Source of the DNA: Actinoalloteichus_B caeruleus
GTDB taxonomy: Bacteria; Actinomycetota; Actinomycetes; Mycobacteriales; Pseudonocardiaceae
NCBI RefSeq assembly: GCF_000718005.1
Contig: NZ_JODV01000008.1
Direction: 5' to 3' (one strand)
DNA length: 64,000 bases
Part shown: one piece after another, positions 1 through 8,247 of the stretch
How positions within the stretch are numbered: position 1 is the first letter of the stretch
Layout of the letters: every line of letters starts with the position of its first letter
Notes under the pieces: generated by a model
Databases searched by the model: none
Told to the model about the DNA's origin: nothing
Seen by the model: only the letters and a program-made list of their open reading frames with translations
Made by a program: the position numbers and the translations under genes

Positions 1-557
1 AGGGCCCGCACGGCCAGCCGCAGGGCAGCGGCCAGCTCCAGACCCTCCTGGTAGTCCTCCCGGAGGACACCCCGGATGGTGTCGGCCTGGCCGCCCATCA
101 CCACGAAGCGGGACTCGTCGTCGATCGACCCGTCGTAGGACAGGCGGAACATCTTGTCGTTCTCCTGCGAGGAGCCGACCTCGGCGACGCAGACCTCGAC
201 CTCGTAGGGCTTCACCCGCTCCGTGAAGACGGCGTCGAGCGCCTTCGCGTAGACGTTGGCCAGCGTCTGACCCGAGACGTCCTTCCGGTCGTAGGCGTAC
301 CCGGTGAGGTCCGCGTGCCGGATGCCGGCGACCCGGAGGCTGTCGAACTCCGGGTAGCGGCCGACGGCGGCGAACCCGATCCGGTCGTAGATCTCCGAGA
401 CCTTGTGCAGCGTGTTGGACGGGTTGTCCGCGACGAAGAGCACCCCGTCGGAGTAGGTGAGGACGACGACGCTCCTGCCCCTGGCGATGCCCTTGCGGGC
501 CAGGTCGGAGCGCTCGCGCATCAGCTGTTCTGGCGAGGTGTAGAAGGGCAGAGTCAC
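1..557 (-). CDS. prcA: 20S proteasome alpha subunit, 3' part missing at the window edge
   Basis: Alpha-type subunit of the actinobacterial 20S proteasome; alpha rings form the gated entry to the chamber and dock the Arc/Mpa ATPase. About 185 N-terminal residues are visible, starting MTLPFYTSPEQLMRERSDLA, followed by a typical alpha-subunit core (GRSVVVLTYSDGVLFVADN, then IYDRIGFAAVGRYPEFDSLR). The GTG start at 557 is preceded by a GGGAGC ribosome site. The gene lies 58 nt downstream of prcB in the same direction, so co-transcription with prcB and pup is likely. The C-terminus lies outside the window, so the usual C-terminal tail cannot be checked. Family assignment is secure. Confidence 0.95.
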   Translation of the reverse strand, partial: MTLPFYTSPEQLMRERSDLARKGIARGRSVVVLTYSDGVLFVADNPSNTLHKVSEIYDRIGFAAVGRYPEFDSLRVAGIRHADLTGYAYDRKDVSGQTLANVYAKALDAVFTERVKPYEVEVCVAEVGSSQENDKMFRLSYDGSIDDESRFVVMGGQADTIRGVLREDYQEGLELAAALRLAVRA

Positions 558-615
558 GTGGGAGCTCCCGGCGGGATGAGAGGGTCTGGCTGGGCTGGGT
601 CGTCGTTCGCCGGGC

Positions 616-1464
616 TCAGCCGCCCGGGTTGTCCCGGCGACCGGCGACGACGGACTCCGCCACCGAGGCGGCCCGCTCGTCGGTCAGCCGGACCGCGCCG
701 TGCTCCGGGGTGATGGTGACGATGACCGGGTAGATCTTCCTCGCGAGGTCCGGGTGGCCGGTGGCCGTGTCGTCGTCCGCCGCGTCGTACAGCGCCTCCA
801 CGGCGTTGCGGATCGCGGTGTCCTCGTCCACGTCCCGCTCGTGGCGCTTCTTCAGCGCCGACTTGGCGAACAGGGAGCCCGAACCGACGGCGTGGTAGGA
901 GCCGTGCTCCTCGTAGCGGCCCCCGGTCACGTCGTAGTTGAAGATCCGGCCCGGCCACTCCGTCCCGTTCGAGTCGACGTCGATCCCGACGAACAGCGGT
1001 ACGACGGCCAGTCCGGCCATCGCCAGCTCGAGGTTGCCACGGATCATGTTCGACAGCTGGTTGGCCTTGCCCTCCAACGAGAGCGACACCCCGTGGATCT
1101 TCTCGTAGTGCTGGAGCTCCACCGTGAACAGGCGGACGAGTTCCAGCGCGATGCCGGCCGTCCCCGCGATGGCCACCGCGGAGTAGGCGTCCGCGGTGAA
1201 GACCTTCTCGATGTCCCGTTGCACGATGAGGTTGCCCGCGGTGGCCCGCCGGTCACCCGCCAGCAGCACTCCGCCCCGGTACTTCAACGCCACCACGGTC
1301 GTGCCGTGCGGCGGGTGCCCGACCTGCCCTTCTGGCATCGCCCGGTTTCCGGGCAGCAGTTCGGGCGCGGCCGCCCGCACGAAGTCGACGAAGGATGATC
1401 CGGGAGCGAAGTAGGCGTTCGGCAGGGCCGCGCCCGAGTGGGCGCGGGCTGTCGGGTTCTCCAT
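616..1464 (-). CDS. prcB: 20S proteasome beta subunit
   Basis: Catalytic beta subunit, 282 aa, an N-terminal threonine hydrolase made with a propeptide. Autocleavage is predicted between Gly54 and Thr55 in the motif HPPHG|TTVVAL. Relative to mature Thr1 (Thr55), the expected catalytic partners are present: Asp17 (Asp71, in AGDRRAT) and Lys33 (Lys87, in DIEK). The 54-residue propeptide fits the family. The ATG at 1464 follows an AGGAG site. It sits between pup (upstream, 54 nt) and prcA, the conserved pup-prcB-prcA order. It should be active unless the untested propeptide processing fails. Confidence 0.97.
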   Translation of the reverse strand: MENPTARAHSGAALPNAYFAPGSSFVDFVRAAAPELLPGNRAMPEGQVGHPPHGTTVVALKYRGGVLLAGDRRATAGNLIVQRDIEKVFTADAYSAVAIAGTAGIALELVRLFTVELQHYEKIHGVSLSLEGKANQLSNMIRGNLELAMAGLAVVPLFVGIDVDSNGTEWPGRIFNYDVTGGRYEEHGSYHAVGSGSLFAKSALKKRHERDVDEDTAIRNAVEALYDAADDDTATGHPDLARKIYPVIVTITPEHGAVRLTDERAASVAESVVAGRRDNPGG

Positions 1465-1518
1465 GAGGCGGTGTACTCCTGGGTCGGCGTGACGGGTACG
1501 GCGGGCGGTGCCGACGGC

Positions 1519-1713
1519 CTACTGGCCGCCCTTCTGGACGTAGGCTCGCACGAAGTCCTCGGCGTTCTCCTCCAGGACGTCGTCGATCTCGTCCAGGATG
1601 GTGTCGACGTCCTCGCCAAGCTGTTCGCGCCGCTCCTGGCCCGCGGTCGTGGCTTCCTGGGCCTCGTCGTCCCCGTCGCCACCGCCGTGCTTCTGCGCGT
1701 GTTCCTGTGCCAT
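1519..1713 (-). CDS. pup: Prokaryotic ubiquitin-like protein Pup
   Basis: 64-residue, acidic, largely disordered tag protein that is ligated by PafA to substrate lysines and recognised by the Arc/Mpa coiled coil. The helical recognition stretch (EDVDTILDEIDDVLEENAEDFVRAYV) leads to the C-terminal Lys-Gly-Gly-Gln, so the encoded form ends in GGQ and must be deamidated to GGE by Dop before ligation. The ATG at 1713 follows a strong GGGAGGA site. It lies between dop and prcB, as usual in this phylum. The ligase gene pafA is not in the window; it is commonly found beyond prcA. Confidence 0.98.
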   Translation of the reverse strand: MAQEHAQKHGGGDGDDEAQEATTAGQERREQLGEDVDTILDEIDDVLEENAEDFVRAYVQKGGQ

Positions 1714-1749
1714 CAGTCCTCCCGATGTCAGGGCGTTGCCCGTGTCCCA

Positions 1750-1755
1750 AGATTA
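1750..1755 (-). promoter_or_regulatory. Candidate -10 box for pup-prcB-prcA
   Basis: TAATCT on the minus strand in the 96-nt gap between dop and pup, about 37 nt before the pup start. No convincing -35 hexamer is seen at the usual distance. It would let pup and the core subunits be transcribed independently of dop. Confidence 0.4.
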
Positions 1756-1809
1756 CCCAGTTGGCGGGGCGTCCGTCGTCCCGCCGAGCGGCCGACCGGG
1801 GTGGTCCCG

Positions 1810-3309
1810 CTACCGCCGGGTCAGCGAGTCGACGAGTTCCTCAGCGCTGGACGAGGCCTCAAGCAGGTGGCCGACGTGGGCTTTCGTCCCTCGCAGCGGC
1901 TCCAGGGTGGGGATGCGCACCAGGGACTCCCTGCCGAGGTCGAAGATCACCGAGTCCCAGGAGGCCGCCGAGATCTGGGCCGGGTACCGCTCCATGCACT
2001 GGCCGCGGAAGTAGGCCCTGGTGTCCTCCGGGGGCAGCGTGATCGCCGCCCGCACCTCCTCCTCGTCGACGAGCCGCCGCATCGAGCCCCGCGCGACCAG
2101 CCGGTTGTAGAGCCCCTTGGACAGCCGGACGTCGGAGTACTGGAGGTCGATCATGTGCAGGCGGGAGGACGCCCACCCGAGGTTGTCCCGGGCGCGGTAC
2201 CCCTCCAACAGCCGGAGCTTCGCCGGCCAGTCGAGCATGTCCGCGCACTCCGCCGGGTCCCGGCTGAGCCTGTTCAGCACCTCGCCCCAGGTCTGGAGGA
2301 CGTGGGCGGACTCCTGGTCGACGCCCTCGGACTCGGCGTGCCGGACGGCGCGTTCGTGGTAGGCCCACTGGAGGTCGAGCCCGGTGAAACGCCGCCCGTT
2401 GGCGAGCGGGACGGTCGCGCGGAGCGAGGGGTCGTGGCTGATGGTGTGCACGGCCCGCACCGGGTCGCCGAGCCGCAGGTCGTCGAAGCGGTGGCCAGAT
2501 TCGATCATGTCCAGGACCAGTGCCGTGCTGCCCAGCTTCAGGTAGGTGGAGTACTCGGCCAGGTTCGCGTCACCGATGATCACGTGCAGGCGCCGGTACT
2601 TGTCGGCGTCGGCGTGGGGCTCGTCGCGGGTGTTGATGATGCCCCGCTTGAGGGTGGTCTCCAGCCCGACCTCGACCTCGATGTAGTCGGCCCGCTGGGA
2701 CAGCTGGAACCCCGCGCCGTCGCCGGACGCGCCCAGCCCGACCCGCCCCGACCCGCACACCACCTGGCGGGAGGCGAAGAAGGGGATCAGGCCGGAGATC
2801 ACCGAGGTGAAGGGCGTGCCGCGCGCCATCAGGTAGTTCTCGTGGCTGCCGTAGCTGGCGCCCTTGTTGTCGATGTTGTTCTTGTACAGCTGGATGTGCG
2901 GTTGTCCCGGAACGGTGGCGGCCCGCATGGCCGCCTCCTCCATCACCCGCTCCCCCGCCTTGTCCCAGATCACCGCGTCCCTGGCGTTGGTGACCTCCGG
3001 CGTGGAGTACTCGGGGTGGGCGTGGTCGACGTAGAGCCGCGCGCCGTTGGTGAGGATGACGTTGGCCGCGCCGAGGTCGTCGCCCTCGTGGTCGGTGGCG
3101 GGCAGGCTCGGCCCTCCCAGGTCGAAGCCACGGGCGTCCCGCAGCGGGGACTCCACCTCGTAGTCCCACCGCGCTCGGCGGGACCGGGGGATGTCGGCGG
3201 CCGCCGCGTAGGCCAGCACCACCTGGGTGGAAGTGAGAACGGGGTTGGCGGTGCTCTCACCCGGCACCGTGATCCCGTATTCGACTTCGGTTCCCATGAT
3301 CCGCCGCAT
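1810..3309 (-). CDS. dop: Pup deamidase/depupylase
   Basis: 499-residue member of the Dop/PafA carboxylate-amine ligase-like family. Dop deamidates the C-terminal Gln of Pup and removes Pup from substrates. The N-terminus MRRIMGTEVEYGI carries the ATP/Mg-binding Glu motif; RLYVDHAHPEYSTPEV and the flexible Dop-loop region (about residues 45-65, GFDLGGPSLPATDHEGDDLG) favour Dop over PafA, as does its position immediately upstream of pup. The ATG at 3309 is preferred over the one at 3297 because a TAGGCT -10 box ends 7 nt upstream of it. Catalysis was not tested beyond motif reading. Confidence 0.95.
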   Translation of the reverse strand: MRRIMGTEVEYGITVPGESTANPVLTSTQVVLAYAAAADIPRSRRARWDYEVESPLRDARGFDLGGPSLPATDHEGDDLGAANVILTNGARLYVDHAHPEYSTPEVTNARDAVIWDKAGERVMEEAAMRAATVPGQPHIQLYKNNIDNKGASYGSHENYLMARGTPFTSVISGLIPFFASRQVVCGSGRVGLGASGDGAGFQLSQRADYIEVEVGLETTLKRGIINTRDEPHADADKYRRLHVIIGDANLAEYSTYLKLGSTALVLDMIESGHRFDDLRLGDPVRAVHTISHDPSLRATVPLANGRRFTGLDLQWAYHERAVRHAESEGVDQESAHVLQTWGEVLNRLSRDPAECADMLDWPAKLRLLEGYRARDNLGWASSRLHMIDLQYSDVRLSKGLYNRLVARGSMRRLVDEEEVRAAITLPPEDTRAYFRGQCMERYPAQISAASWDSVIFDLGRESLVRIPTLEPLRGTKAHVGHLLEASSSAEELVDSLTRR

Positions 3310-3316
3310 GGGTTTC

Positions 3317-3322
3317 AGCCTA
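3317..3322 (-). promoter_or_regulatory. -10 box of a probable leaderless dop promoter
   Basis: TAGGCT on the minus strand, 7 nt before the dop ATG. No Shine-Dalgarno fits between it and the start, so transcription probably begins at or beside the A of the ATG. Confidence 0.55.
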
Positions 3323-3432
3323 CGGCTTCGGGACCTTTCTCGGCTTGATCATGAGCGCGACACTTGAAAGAGTGACCGGACGGACACTCTCCGTCCTCGC
3401 CTCGTCGGGTGGAATCGCTCCGACCAGCCGCA

Positions 3433-3473
3433 CCACCACATGGGTGGTGGAATACCACCACAGCTGTGGTGGT
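3433..3473. promoter_or_regulatory. Two tandem palindromes, candidate operator
   Basis: First element: arms CCACCAC (3433-3439) and GTGGTGG (3444-3450). Second element: a perfect 20-bp palindrome at 3454-3473, ACCACCACAGCTGTGGTGGT. The centres are 22 bp apart, two helical turns, so both lie on the same DNA face. They sit between divergent dop and the Nudix gene, about 48 and 70 bp upstream of the presumed Nudix transcription start. No regulator gene is adjacent, so the cognate factor is unknown. Confidence 0.6.
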
Positions 3474-3510
3474 GCTCGGCCCGGTGCTGTCGTCGTGCGA
3501 GGCTGGGGAT

Positions 3511-4053
3511 ATGGGTGAACCGGTCTCCCGGGGAGACGAACTGGTCGCCGTCTACGACGCCGACGGCACGGTCGTGGGCAGCGCCCCCAGGAGGCGGGTC
3601 AGGGCGGAGAACCTGTGGCACGGGTGTGGGGCGGTCCTGCTGCTCTCGCCCGGCGGCGACCAGGCATACGTACACCGGCGCACCGACACCAAGGACATCT
3701 TCCCCGGAGGGCTGGACTGCTTCGCCGGGGGCGTGGTGGACGCGGGCGAGGACCCCGCCGACTGCGCGCGCCGTGAACTCGCGGAGGAGTTGGGGGTGGT
3801 CGGAGTGCCGCTGCGGCCCATCCTCGTCGGTTCCTACGAGGGGCCGGGGCTCCGGGTGCGCACCCACCTCTTCGAGGCGCGGTGGGGCGGTGAGGTGCGG
3901 CACCAGCCCGAGGAGATCGCGTCGGGCTGGTGGATGCCGTTGGAGGAGTTGCGGCGGCGGAGCGTCGACCCCGGATGGCCCCTGGTGCCGGACAGCCGGC
4001 TGCTGGTTCGGGAGTGGTTCCGACGCTCCGCCGCGGGTGGTCTGGGGACGTGA
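3511..4053 (+). CDS. Nudix hydrolase
   Basis: 180 aa. The complete Nudix box GX5EX7REUXEEXGU lies at residues 74-96 (G74, E80, R88-E89, E92-E93, G95). The preceding sequence (VAVYDADGTVVGSAPRRRVRAENLWHG) is like the IPP-isomerase-related or YfcD-like Nudix branch, so the substrate is probably a nucleoside-diphosphate derivative or isoprenoid-type diphosphate; it cannot be named. The ATG at 3511 is chosen over upstream in-frame ATG 3409 because the domain begins there and a GAGGCT -10-like box lies 6 nt before it. The tandem palindromes lie immediately upstream. It converges on the aldo/keto reductase gene 6 bp away. Confidence 0.85.
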   Translation: MGEPVSRGDELVAVYDADGTVVGSAPRRRVRAENLWHGCGAVLLLSPGGDQAYVHRRTDTKDIFPGGLDCFAGGVVDAGEDPADCARRELAEELGVVGVPLRPILVGSYEGPGLRVRTHLFEARWGGEVRHQPEEIASGWWMPLEELRRRSVDPGWPLVPDSRLLVREWFRRSAAGGLGT

Positions 4054-4059
4054 GGGAGG

Positions 4060-5025
4060 TCAGTGCCAGGGCAACGCGGACCGGCGTCGCCAGTACCGCT
4101 CGGCTGGCTCGGCCAGGGTCGCGACCATCGCCGACCTCTCGGCGGGGAGCAACGGGACGCCGACAGCGAGCAGGTTCCGCCTGAGCTGCTCGACGTTGGC
4201 CGGCCCGAGCAGGACGGTGTCCGCCCACGGCTGCGCCAGCGCCGCCGCGATCGCGACGGCGTCCGGGCCCACTCCGGCTCGTTCGGCTCCGACGCGGATC
4301 AGGTCAGGCGCGTCGACGACCAGCCGCCCGTTGGCCAGCGGCTCCTTGACCAGCACCCGCAGGCCCGCCTCCGAGGCCGCGGCCAACGCCGGACCGACCG
4401 AGGGCTCCAGCAGGTTCCAGGTGGACTGCACCGTCGCGAACAGCCGCTCGCCGTCGACCTCCAGCTCCACCGCGCGCTCGATGGTCTCCGACTGGCGTGG
4501 GCCGGAGGTGGAGAACCCGATCCGGGTACCACCTCCGGCCAGCTCGGCCAGCCGCCCCAGCAGTGCCCGGTCGTCGAACAGCGGGCTGTCGGGCGTCAGC
4601 GAATGCACCTGGTAGACGCCCAGCGCATCCCCGAGCCGGTCGCGGCTTTCCCGCGACTGCTCGTCGAACCGCTCGGCGCTGTGCTCCTTCACCTCGTGGA
4701 CCTCGGCGTCGACACGCCACTCGCCCACGTAGGTGTACCCCCACTTGCTGGACACCGTCAGGTCACGGTGCCCCCGGTCCGCGAGCCAGTCCGCGAGGAA
4801 GTCCTCCGCGAGGCCGTAGGAGCGGGCCGTGTCAACCCACCGGACGCCAGCCGCGTACGCGGCGTCCAGCACGTCGTGGCAGTTCCGCCGCATCGCCTCC
4901 ACCGTGCGCTCCGCCGGCAGGGCGTCCGCTCCCCCTTGGTTGATGTAGGCCGGTCGACCCAGCGCCGCGAGCCCGAGGCCAAGCCTCCGGATCCCGGCAT
5001 CGTCGACCGGTTGGGACTTATCCAT
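4060..5025 (-). CDS. Aldo/keto reductase
   Basis: 321-residue (alpha/beta)8 NADPH-dependent oxidoreductase. Visible family landmarks are WVDTARSYG (catalytic Asp and Tyr), the SSKWGY strand with catalytic Lys, and YQVHSL at the His position; the C-terminal half carries the usual cofactor-binding segment (ALAQPWADTVLLGPANVEQLRRNL). Length is normal. The ATG at 5025 follows a TAATGT -10 box by 7 nt and lacks a ribosome site, suggesting leaderless expression. The natural substrate is unknown. Its location between dop and arc has no obvious functional link to the proteasome. Confidence 0.88.
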   Translation of the reverse strand: MDKSQPVDDAGIRRLGLGLAALGRPAYINQGGADALPAERTVEAMRRNCHDVLDAAYAAGVRWVDTARSYGLAEDFLADWLADRGHRDLTVSSKWGYTYVGEWRVDAEVHEVKEHSAERFDEQSRESRDRLGDALGVYQVHSLTPDSPLFDDRALLGRLAELAGGGTRIGFSTSGPRQSETIERAVELEVDGERLFATVQSTWNLLEPSVGPALAAASEAGLRVLVKEPLANGRLVVDAPDLIRVGAERAGVGPDAVAIAAALAQPWADTVLLGPANVEQLRRNLLAVGVPLLPAERSAMVATLAEPAERYWRRRSALPWH

Positions 5026-5070
5026 CCGGGTGACATTACCGGGGGGATCGGAGTGGGGCTGGCGACGGCA

Positions 5071-5613
5071 TCAGTCCAGGTTCCCGAGCACCTGGTCGGC
5101 CAGGTTCCGCGCTCCCGCGCAGTCGGCGTCCTCGACCCCCCCGAACTGGATCGTCAGCGCCGTGTCGTCCACGTCGGCGACGACGAGGCAGCCTCCCTCC
5201 TCGCCACTGCCCGGGGCCCAGGTGGCGTCGTGCCCCCTGACCTGGAAACCGGTCCCCTCCCCCACCAGCAGCTCGTTGGTGGCACGCCACTGGGAGTAGG
5301 GCTCGGAGGTCACGGCGGTGATGACGACGCGCTGCCGGGAACCGGCTGACCACGTGCACGTGGGCCCCTGCGCCCGGTCGGTGCTGTAGTTGGGGCTCGG
5401 GTCCGCCATCAGTTGCTGGACGGCCCCGGGCTGGCTCTCGCAGCTGCTCCTGACCGCGTTGCCCAGTCGCTCCTGTGCGGCTTCGAGGGTGGTTCTGGTG
5501 GTCGGGCCACTGCCCGCGTCCACCGGTTCCTCCTGTCCGCAGGCGGCCAGGGTGAGCAGCAGCAGCCCGGCGGAGGCCGCCGGGATGACGACGGACCTGG
5601 GTGAACCTGGCAT
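5071..5613 (-). CDS. Secreted lipoprotein, DUF3558-like
   Basis: 180 aa. The N-terminus has a basic start, a hydrophobic segment and a lipobox LAAC (Cys about residue 23), so it should be a lipid-anchored exported protein. The mature part has spaced cysteines with tryptophan (PTCTWSAGS, then GGCLVVAD and DADCAGA), a layout like actinobacterial DUF3558 lipoproteins; this match is by eye. The ATG at 5613 is chosen because GAGGAG precedes it and the signal peptide starts there; in-frame codons further upstream encode no protein-like sequence. Function unknown. Confidence 0.75.
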   Translation of the reverse strand: MPGSPRSVVIPAASAGLLLLTLAACGQEEPVDAGSGPTTRTTLEAAQERLGNAVRSSCESQPGAVQQLMADPSPNYSTDRAQGPTCTWSAGSRQRVVITAVTSEPYSQWRATNELLVGEGTGFQVRGHDATWAPGSGEEGGCLVVADVDDTALTIQFGGVEDADCAGARNLADQVLGNLD

Positions 5614-6360
5614 CGGTGTGGACTCCTCACGGGTTGGTCGGTGTCCCTCCGGGGCCGGCGCCCCGGGCGGGTTCCACGGCCGTGCCACCGTGGGTCCCGT
5701 CGCGAAGGCAACGCACCGCCGGCCGGACGGTGACCAGCTGGGAACCACGGATGGGTGAACGATTGCGTCGCCGCACCGCGTTGCGGCATTGCGTCACGAC
5801 CGACCTCACCCTTTGGCCGCATCAATGGCGCATCCTGACAGAAGGTGCCAGTGGAGGAACATATTCACCTCCACTATCCGTGATGTTGATCACCCTTATG
5901 GGTGAGCACTATCGGATTTTGGCGGGTTGGCGCCAACAATCCCGCCGACCGTGGGCGAAAGGTTTTCGCGGTTGCCGAATTCAACGCCAACCATTCACCA
6001 GGTCCGGAAATTTTCGTTCGGCAAGAACAAGAAGGTGGGAGCGCCGGCACGGGAGACGCCACCGACGCCGCCCCTCGGGCTCAACGGTGCTCCGCACGGT
6101 CGGACCCCGGGTGCGCACCACCCCGTGGACCCCGCTGGTGCTCACGGCCGGGGACTGGACGCGCGCGGCCACCAGCGGACCGGTCCCCCACGCGCGGTGT
6201 TCCCGTCCCCGCCGACATGGCGGACGGCGGGCTCGCCCCCCTCGCCCCCCTCGGCCCGTGGGTGCCCTTGGCGCCCCGGCCCCTCCCCCGAGCCCGTGGA
6301 CGCCCGTCGTGTGGACCCGGCAGCGGCGCCAGGAACCGTTCCCACCACCTCGGCGGGCCC

Positions 6361-6420
6361 CGACGAACGCCCGGGGCTCCCGACGAACGCCTGGGGCCCC
6401 CGGCGACGGCCGGAGGCCCC
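6361..6420. repeat. Three tandem 20-bp units
   Basis: Units at 6361-6380, 6381-6400 and 6401-6420. The first two differ at two positions (start CGACGAACGC); the third is degenerate. They lie just downstream of the arc stop and contribute one arm of the hairpin below. Confidence 0.6.
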
Positions 6421-6423
6421 AGG
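6390..6423 (-). terminator. Hairpin downstream of arc
   Basis: Perfect 9-bp arms CCTGGGGCC (6390-6398) and GGCCCCAGG (6415-6423) with a 16-nt loop, starting about 28 nt past the arc stop. There is no T tract, as is common for GC-rich actinobacterial terminators. Confidence 0.5.
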
Positions 6424-6450
6424 TCACGGGTCGTCCGACCCGGAGGTTCC

Positions 6451-8247
6451 TCAGAGGTACTGACCGGTGTTGGTCGCGGTGTCGATCGCCCGGCCGGCGT
6501 CCTGGTTCTTCCCGGTCACCAGCGTGCGGATGTAGACGATGCGCTCACCCTTCTTGCCCGAGATGCGTGCCCAGTCGTCCGGGTTGGTGGTGTTGGGCAG
6601 GTCCTCGTTCTCGGCGAACTCGTCGACGATCGCGTCCAACAGGTGCTGGACGCGGAGCCCGGGCTGCTTGGTCTCCAGCACGGACTTGATGGCCGCCTTC
6701 TTCGACCGGTCGACGATGTTCTGGATCATCGCTCCCGAGTTGAAGTCGCGGAAGTAGAGGACCTCCTTGTCACCGTTGGCGTAGGTGACCTCAAGGAAGC
6801 GGTTCTCGTCGCTCTCCGCGTACATGCGCTCCACGGTGTGCTGGATCATGGCGTCGATGCACGCCGCCTTGTCCCCCTGGAACTCGGCGAGGTCGTCGGC
6901 GTGGATGGGCAGGCTCGGCGTCAGGTACTTGGAGAAGATGTCCTGCGCCGCCTCGGCGTCGGGCCGCTCGATCTTGATCTTCACATCCAACCGCCCGGGC
7001 CGCAGGATGGCGGGATCGATCATGTCCTCCCGGTTGGAGGCACCGATCACGATTACGTTCTCCAGTCCCTCGACCCCGTCGATCTCGCTCAGCAGCTGCG
7101 GCACGATGGTCGTCTCGACATCCGAGGAGACCCCGCTCCCCCTGGTGCGGAAGATCGAGTCCATCTCGTCGAAGAAGACGATCACGGGGGTGCCCTCGGA
7201 CGCCTTCTCCCTGGCGCGTTGGAAGATCAGCCGGATGTGGCGCTCCGTCTCCCCCACGAACTTGTTGAGGAGCTCGGGCCCCTTGATGTTGAGGAAGTAG
7301 GACTTCGCCTGCCCGGCCTCCCCGCCCTGCGCCACCACGACCTGCTTGGCGAGCGAGTTGGCGACGGCCTTCGCGATCAGGGTCTTCCCGCACCCGGGAG
7401 GTCCGTACAGCAGGACGCCCTTCGGGGGGCGCAGTTCGTACTCGTGGAAGAGGCCGGCGTGCAGGAACGGCAGCTCGACGGCATCGCGGATCTGCTCGAT
7501 CTGACGTCCCAGACCGCCGATGTCCTCGTAGCGGACGTCGGGGACCTCCTCCAGGACGAGGTCCTCCACCTCGGCCTTGGGAACGCGCTCGTAGGCGTAA
7601 CCCGCCTTGCCGTCCACCAGCAGGGAGTCACCGGACTTGAGCTTCGACTCGGCCAGCGGGGTGGAAAGCCAGACCACCCGTTCCTCGTCGGTGTGCCCGA
7701 CGACGAGAGCCCGTCGGGGCAGCCCCTCCTGCTCCTCCACCAGGACCTCGCGGAGGGTGCAGAGCTCACCGGTGCGTTCGAACTCACCGGCTTCCACCAC
7801 GGTGAGGGCCTCGTTCAGCCGGACGGTCTGCCCCAGGCTGAGTTCGGCGGCCTCCACCGCCGGTGAGACCGCCACGCGCATCCGGCGGCTCGCGGTGAAG
7901 ACGTCGACGGTGCCGTCCTCGTAGGCCCGGAGGAACACTCCGTAGCCGCTCGGCGGCTGCGCCAGCCGGTCGACCTCCTCACGGAGGGCAAGCAGCTGCC
8001 CTCGGGCCTCCTTCAGGGTGTCCACCAGCTTGGCGTTGCGTTCGGTCAACTGGTTAATGCGGTTGGACGCCTCGGCCAGCCGCTGCTCCAACAACTGGTT
8101 GTGGCGAGGTGACTCGGTCAGTTTGCGGCGCAGCAGCGCCACCTCGTCTTCCAGGAATCGGATCTGCGCCGTCAACTCGACATCTTCACCGTCGGTCTGC
8201 CGTGTGCCGCCTGGCTCAGGCTGGCTGCCGGGACGGTCATGGTCCAT
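6451..8247 (-). CDS. arc: Proteasome-associated AAA ATPase (ARC/Mpa)
   Basis: 598-residue hexameric unfoldase that binds pupylated substrates and feeds the 20S core. Order: N-terminal coiled coil (about 22-95) that captures Pup, tandem OB domains (about 97-230), AAA module with Walker A GPPGCGKT at 282-289 and Walker B VIVFFDEMD at 355-363. The C-terminus ends GQYL, the gate-opening tail with penultimate Tyr. The ATG at 8247 follows GGGAGGAGG; the in-frame extension upstream is not protein-like. It is separated from dop by three unrelated genes on 3.1 kb. Confidence 0.97.
   Translation of the reverse strand: MDHDRPGSQPEPGGTRQTDGEDVELTAQIRFLEDEVALLRRKLTESPRHNQLLEQRLAEASNRINQLTERNAKLVDTLKEARGQLLALREEVDRLAQPPSGYGVFLRAYEDGTVDVFTASRRMRVAVSPAVEAAELSLGQTVRLNEALTVVEAGEFERTGELCTLREVLVEEQEGLPRRALVVGHTDEERVVWLSTPLAESKLKSGDSLLVDGKAGYAYERVPKAEVEDLVLEEVPDVRYEDIGGLGRQIEQIRDAVELPFLHAGLFHEYELRPPKGVLLYGPPGCGKTLIAKAVANSLAKQVVVAQGGEAGQAKSYFLNIKGPELLNKFVGETERHIRLIFQRAREKASEGTPVIVFFDEMDSIFRTRGSGVSSDVETTIVPQLLSEIDGVEGLENVIVIGASNREDMIDPAILRPGRLDVKIKIERPDAEAAQDIFSKYLTPSLPIHADDLAEFQGDKAACIDAMIQHTVERMYAESDENRFLEVTYANGDKEVLYFRDFNSGAMIQNIVDRSKKAAIKSVLETKQPGLRVQHLLDAIVDEFAENEDLPNTTNPDDWARISGKKGERIVYIRTLVTGKNQDAGRAIDTATNTGQYL

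Larger units (their letters stand above)
5614..6450. other. Long non-coding stretch with a lower-GC island
   Basis: No convincing gene. Roughly 5780-6040 is clearly poorer in G+C than the flanks and holds three inverted repeats: arms AGTGGAGG/CCTCCACT at 5850-5857 and 5868-5875; CACCC/GGGTG at 5891-5895 and 5900-5904; and GGCGGG/CCCGCC at 5921-5926 and 5941-5946 enclosing the perfect palindrome TTGGCGCCAA (5927-5936). From about 6040 to 6450 the sequence is GC-rich and proline-codon-rich in every frame, with no start and ribosome-site combination I trust. Confidence 0.6.

Noticed and set aside
5902..6463. Two overlapping plus-strand frames beginning in the lower-GC island
   Set aside because: The first 40 or so residues look protein-like, but both frames run into Pro/Arg/Gly-rich sequence, lack ribosome sites and one reads into the opposite strand of arc.
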